From Cylindrotheca closterium (Eukaryota > Bacillariophyta > Bacillariophyceae > Bacillariales > Bacillariaceae), in NCBI GenBank assembly GCA_933822405.4, contig CAKOGP040001668.1:62001-126000 (forward strand): a stretch of 64,000 nucleotides of DNA. The letters are read 5' to 3'. Positions 59,976 through 64,000 of the stretch are shown here, in pieces. The translations under genes and the position numbers were made by a program. Under the pieces are notes generated by a model, which saw nothing but the letters and a program-made list of their open reading frames with translations, was not told the DNA's origin and did not search any database. The stretch's first letter is position 1. Each line of letters begins with the position of its first letter.

Positions 59976-60716
59976 TCCCACCACCTAGCAATCATTTGGG
60001 TATGATGAAAATTAGGAGCAACACAATTGTAGCTTGTTCGTCCCTTGATGCTCCAGGATGTCCACCAAACAAACCTCATATCGATTCTGAAGTGAGTTCG
60101 AGCAGCCTTCTGTATATTTGTTGTCATATGCAGAGCTGACATTTATCTCTATTGCACATACATAGGCAAGAAGCATCGATACAACACGTCGAGCATGTAT
60201 TTATGATCATACTAATGGGCCAATCGTGTGGCCTATACTATCGGGCAGTCTCCGCAGTGGGGCGGGGCCGAACAAAGTGTTGTTTTCGAATTGTATATTA
60301 TGACTATCACTTCTTTTCCATCATAGTCTAACGCTTCTGTAGGAAATAGTATCTGAACGAAACACATTCTTAAAAATCATGAAGGTACACAGCCACTAGC
60401 ATAATAGAAAACAACTGGGGGATAAGCAAGAATCAATCATGGGCTCAAATACTGTTGGGCAAATCACGATTCTCTGACTTTGAAATTGTTGACTGTGTGA
60501 TAAGATACAATTACATTTCTAGAACTGAGCACATTGACACGAACATTGAGCTCGTCTTCAGCATTGAGTTGCTCGAGTCATGAATCCAAGAAAGTCTTCC
60601 CCAGTTCCCTTGGAAATTAATTTCCATTTTGAAAGTCTTTGTCAAATAACTTTCCATTCTGTATTATTCCTTTTCATGATGCTGAATGAATGAATGAATC
60701 AATCCGGTGAACTGAA
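59976..60716. other. Intergenic 0.74 kb, no gene seen
   Basis: This spacer lies between the repeat-protein stop and the SmG stop (convergent genes). A (TGAA) short run is at about 60683-60700. No ORF with domain, and no RNA gene recognised. Confidence 0.4.
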
Positions 60717-60902
60717 TTAGTTCACGCGCTCCAGTGCCTCGAACTGTACGATACTATTCCCTCGGATCACCACCTGTCCGAGATAGATCCCTGTGCCATC
60801 TTGCTCTGCATCTTCCACGACAACGTTCAGAAAGGCGTCGTACCCTCGCAGAGTACCAATCAACTTTCTGTTCCCGTTCAGTAGAAGCTTTAACCGCTTG
60901 TC
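60717..60902 (-). CDS. snRNP core protein SmG, last exon (partial, 5' part lost in gap)
   Basis: Reading the minus strand from 60902, after an acceptor (cgttag|gac), gives 61 residues: DKRLKLLLNGNRKLIGTLRG, YDAFLNVVVEDAE, then IYLGQVVIRGNSIVQFEALERVN and a TAA at 60717-60719. Human SmG has the same closing motif VVIRGNSI..LEALERV, so this is the Sm2 half of SmG rather than another Lsm protein. The start must lie in an upstream exon, beyond 60903, in or past the run of Ns. SmG is one of seven Sm-ring proteins on spliceosomal U snRNAs. Family call strong; gene incomplete. Confidence 0.88.
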   Translation of the reverse strand, partial: DKRLKLLLNGNRKLIGTLRGYDAFLNVVVEDAEQDGTGIYLGQVVIRGNSIVQFEALERVN

Positions 60903-60962
60903 CTAACGATGAAAGGCATCAACGTTAGTGAAAATTCTATTTATGCTCATGGCGAACGACAA

Positions 60963-61292
60963 NNNNNNNNNNNNNNNNNNNNNNNNNNNNNNNNNNNNNN
61001 NNNNNNNNNNNNNNNNNNNNNNNNNNNNNNNNNNNNNNNNNNNNNNNNNNNNNNNNNNNNNNNNNNNNNNNNNNNNNNNNNNNNNNNNNNNNNNNNNNNN
61101 NNNNNNNNNNNNNNNNNNNNNNNNNNNNNNNNNNNNNNNNNNNNNNNNNNNNNNNNNNNNNNNNNNNNNNNNNNNNNNNNNNNNNNNNNNNNNNNNNNNN
61201 NNNNNNNNNNNNNNNNNNNNNNNNNNNNNNNNNNNNNNNNNNNNNNNNNNNNNNNNNNNNNNNNNNNNNNNNNNNNNNNNNNNNNNNNNNNN
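60963..61292. other. Assembly gap (330 Ns)
   Basis: A run of N of 330 bases sits between the SmG exon and the XPB gene. It probably contains the first exon and promoter of SmG. Frames that cross it have no evidential value. Confidence 0.99.
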
Positions 61293-61530
61293 ATAATAGA
61301 GCTGCTTGTAAAACACACCAGAAGAAGAGTCCGAATTGTTACCAGCACAGCATCACAGCACATTATAACACGCCGCACAAGCAAACCATCATCTCAACTG
61401 ACTAACTCACTCTTTAACAACTGACGAGCCGCTGTGACCGCTGATTGCCAAGGTCCTGTATAAAAGTTTATCGAAGACATCATAGTGCAACCCTCCTGCT
61501 CCCAACAATTTCAGTTTGAAATTATTCGCC

Positions 61531-63913
61531 ATGTCGGAATCCGCTGAAGGAAACGATGAATACTCTCATGCCAGAAAACTAGTTCTGCGAGCTGCCAAGA
61601 GAGAAGCTGCTTTGAGCAAGGCTGATGCGCCGGTTCCTGACGGAATGGGTAGTAGCATCGGTGCTGACTTTTCCAACATGACTCTTAAGCCTGATCACAT
61701 TCAGCGGCCCTGTTGGGCGTGTCCGGATGGCAATATCTACTTGGAAGCATTTCACGACTTGTATACCCAAGCATACGATTTCTTGGTTGCCATCTCTGAG
61801 CCTGTGGCAAGACCAGAGTTCATACACCAATATAAGCTTACACCTTACTCCTTATATGCGGCTGTTGCCACCAACATTGAAACAGAATCAATTATAGGGG
61901 TTTTGGAGCGACTGTCCAAGAATGCACTGCCACCACAAGTGAAAAAGTTTGTCCGCGATTGTACATCCAAATACGGAAAGGCTAAGCTTGTGTTGAAACA
62001 CAACAAGTTTTATGTGGAGTCAGAGTTCCCTGAAGTGCTGCGAGAATTGTTGCGAGACCCTACGATTGCCCAAGCCAGAATCCAAGAAGACGTGGAAAAT
62101 GTCGATGACCACGGTTTCTTGACCAACACCAAACAGGAAGAAATGAAGGAGAACTTGCAAATGCTGCGAGAGCCAGACGATGACTCAGACGATGAAATGG
62201 AACAGAATGACAAGAGTAAGAAACCGACGGTAGTGGTATCGTTTCAAGTGGACGGAAGTAAAGTTGAGAATGTGAAGCGACAAGCAATCGAGCTTGATTA
62301 TCCGCTGATGGAAGAATACGACTTTCGCAATGATGTGAGTAGGCTTATTGGGACTCGAATTGTTTTGTTTGGACCATGAACTCACTCTAACATCAATCTT
62401 CATTACCATTTAGAATATCAACCCGAATGTGCCGCTGATGGATTTGAAGCCAATTACCAGAATTCGACGGTATCAGGAGCGATCGCTGGCCAAGATGTTT
62501 GGAAATGGAAGAGCTCGCTCCGGAATCATCGTACTACCTTGTGGTGCTGGAAAAACATTGACAGGTGTCACAGCGGCTCAAACCATCAAAAAGTCTTGTG
62601 TCTGTCTTGCGACCAACGCTGTGTCCGTTTTGCAGTGGAAGCATCAATTCCAAAAGTGGACCAACATTCCAGATGACAGAATATGTGTCTTTACTAGTGA
62701 CCAAAAGGATAAAATACACCCGGAAGCATGCGTACTGGTCACAACTTACACGATGATTTCATACTCTGGCAAACGGTCTGAGCAATCCCAGAAAATCATG
62801 GACCAAATTACTGGCAAAGAGTGGGGCTTGTTGCTGATGGACGAAGTGCATGTGGTGCCTGCAAAGATGTTTCGCCGTGTGATTGGAAGTGTCAAGGCCC
62901 ACTGTCGTCTAGGACTGACGGCGACATTGGTCCGAGAAGATGATTTGATTTCTGATTTGAACTTTTTGATCGGGCCCAAGCTGTACGAGGCTAATTGGAT
63001 GGATCTTACAGCTCAGGGGTATCTTGCGAATGTGCAATGTGTGGAAGTTTGGTGCCCAATGACTGGGCCATTCATGAAGGAATACCTAATGGCGACTAAC
63101 GCAAGGCTGAAGCAGCTGTTGTACGTCATGAACCCGTCCAAGCTTCGTGCTGTCGAGTACCTGGTTCGCTTCCATGAGGAACGCGGTGATAAGATCATTG
63201 TCTTCTCTGACCTGGTCTACTCCCTCAAGTTATATGCTGAGATGTTGAAGAAACCTTTGATCTATGGCGAAACCCCAGAACGCGAACGTCAAGCTATTCT
63301 TGGTACCTTCCGTGCTTCTGATATGATTCGCACAATCTGTATTTCGAAGGTCGGAGATACATCCATCGATCTGCCCGAAGCTAATGTCATTATCCAAGTG
63401 TCCAGTCACTTTGGAAGCCGAAGGCAAGAGGCGCAACGCTTGGGCCGCATTCTTCGTCCAAAGTCGTACACGCGACAAGATGGAACGAATAAGTCTACCT
63501 TCAACGCGTTCTTCTACACTCTCGTCAGTTCCGACACTCAAGAAATGTTTTACTCCGCTAAGCGTCAACAGTATTTGATTGATCAAGGCTACACATTCAA
63601 GATTGTGACAAACCTTTGCGAAAAGGCTGCCGAAGCAGCAGTGGAAGAGGGCTACTCTTACAGCACACCCGAAGACGACCGCAAGTTATTGCGCACCGTC
63701 TTGCAATCCGAGACAGACTTGGAGAAGGAGCAACGCGCCGAAGATGCTGCCATTCGCAAGAACAATGCCGATGGAGCTGCCCTTGCAGACGCTGGAACCA
63801 AGCGAAGTACAGGAGCGACCATATCTCAAATGAGTGGTGGATCCGGTATGCGTTACCGAGAAGTCAATTCGAGCAAGAAGCATCCACTATTCCGAAAGAG
63901 ACAAAGACGCTAA
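61531..63913 (+). CDS. ERCC3: TFIIH DNA helicase/translocase XPB (ERCC3/Ssl2)
   Basis: Exons 61531-62334 and 62414-63913 (79-bp intron, phase 0) give 767 residues, a normal family length. The N-terminal XPB domain has [16 protein letters not shown] and [17 protein letters not shown]. Helicase motifs: [11 protein letters not shown] (I), DEVH (II), the RED motif in TATLVREDD, then [13 protein letters not shown] and RLGRILRPK (VI). The intron falls between DFRND and [13 protein letters not shown], keeping the conserved region intact. XPB opens promoters with TFIIH and acts in nucleotide-excision repair. The basic tail [10 protein letters not shown] is typical. The start codon context (gccATGt) supports 61531. 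Confidence 0.95.
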
Positions 63914-64000
63914 GAGATTTAATATTTTATCAATTGACCTAGAGTTCAAAAACAGTAACAGTTTCACCACACCAATGGTGCACTCCTCTTGAATGCTAAA

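Noticed and set aside
59810..60139. Plus-strand frame overlapping the end of the repeat protein
   Set aside because: It is a shifted frame of the C-terminal domain and has no independent features.
60909..61424. Frames crossing the run of Ns
   Set aside because: They are open only because N codons cannot be stops.

Overview
The window is nuclear DNA of a photosynthetic stramenopile, most probably a diatom. Four lines of sequence evidence support this. (1) Many proteins begin with a signal peptide followed at once by an aromatic residue (A-F, A-W or G-F before a Ser/Thr/Pro-rich stretch), the 'ASAFAP' bipartite signal for complex red-algal plastids. (2) There is a Pro-Ser repeat surface protein with RXL sites, and a GH81 glucanase whose tail carries two Cys-rich repeats. 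(3) There are genes for chlorophyll synthase, gamma-tocopherol methyltransferase and a plastid DUF3007 protein. (4) Introns are short (mostly 65-130 bp) and all are GT-AG. Genes are dense, on both strands, with no operons. I could not determine the species.

Layout. 0-2 kb: the 3' part of a gene, probably transposon-derived, that runs off the left edge. 2.3-6.8 kb: two related four-TM membrane proteins on either side of an antisense Grc3/NOL9 polynucleotide kinase. 7-9 kb: a RING protein. 10.3-17.5 kb: two Myb-domain genes, one joining a PADR1-like zinc ribbon to two Myb repeats and the other a three-repeat Myb, with a plastid NTF2-like protein and a WD40 protein between them. 18-24 kb: a membrane protein, an F-box-like/JmjC oxygenase, a small TPR-like protein and an LRR gene interrupted by an in-frame TGA. 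24-34.6 kb: thiamine pyrophosphokinase, GH81 glucanase, proteasome Rpn12, DUF3007, a GRK-type kinase and gamma-tocopherol methyltransferase. 34.6-44.7 kb: a class II amidotransferase, a secreted unknown, chlorophyll synthase, the Pro-Ser surface protein, a plastid DEAD-box helicase, a UVR plus NTF2-like plastid protein and an AMMECR1 protein. 46-56.5 kb: a second TPR-like family member, an SDR reductase, a Derlin with a presequence, an unknown two-TM protein, COPI beta-prime, a plastid methyltransferase and an Mpv17/PMP22 protein. 57-64 kb: a large repeat protein, SmG cut by an assembly gap (60963-61292), and TFIIH helicase XPB.

The genes are functionally mixed, but plastid-directed products are frequent (at least nine). 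Several would act together in the plastid: chlorophyll synthase and the tocopherol methyltransferase both belong to phytyl/prenyl metabolism, and the Derlin may belong to the import machinery (SELMA) that brings such proteins across the periplastid membrane. The most unusual items are the PADR1-Myb fusion, the Derlin with an apparent periplastid presequence, the paired four-TM genes, the two dispersed members of a small 'APAA' TPR-like family, and a COPI gene whose first coding exon is only the ATG. I did not find a prokaryote-style defence or mobile system.
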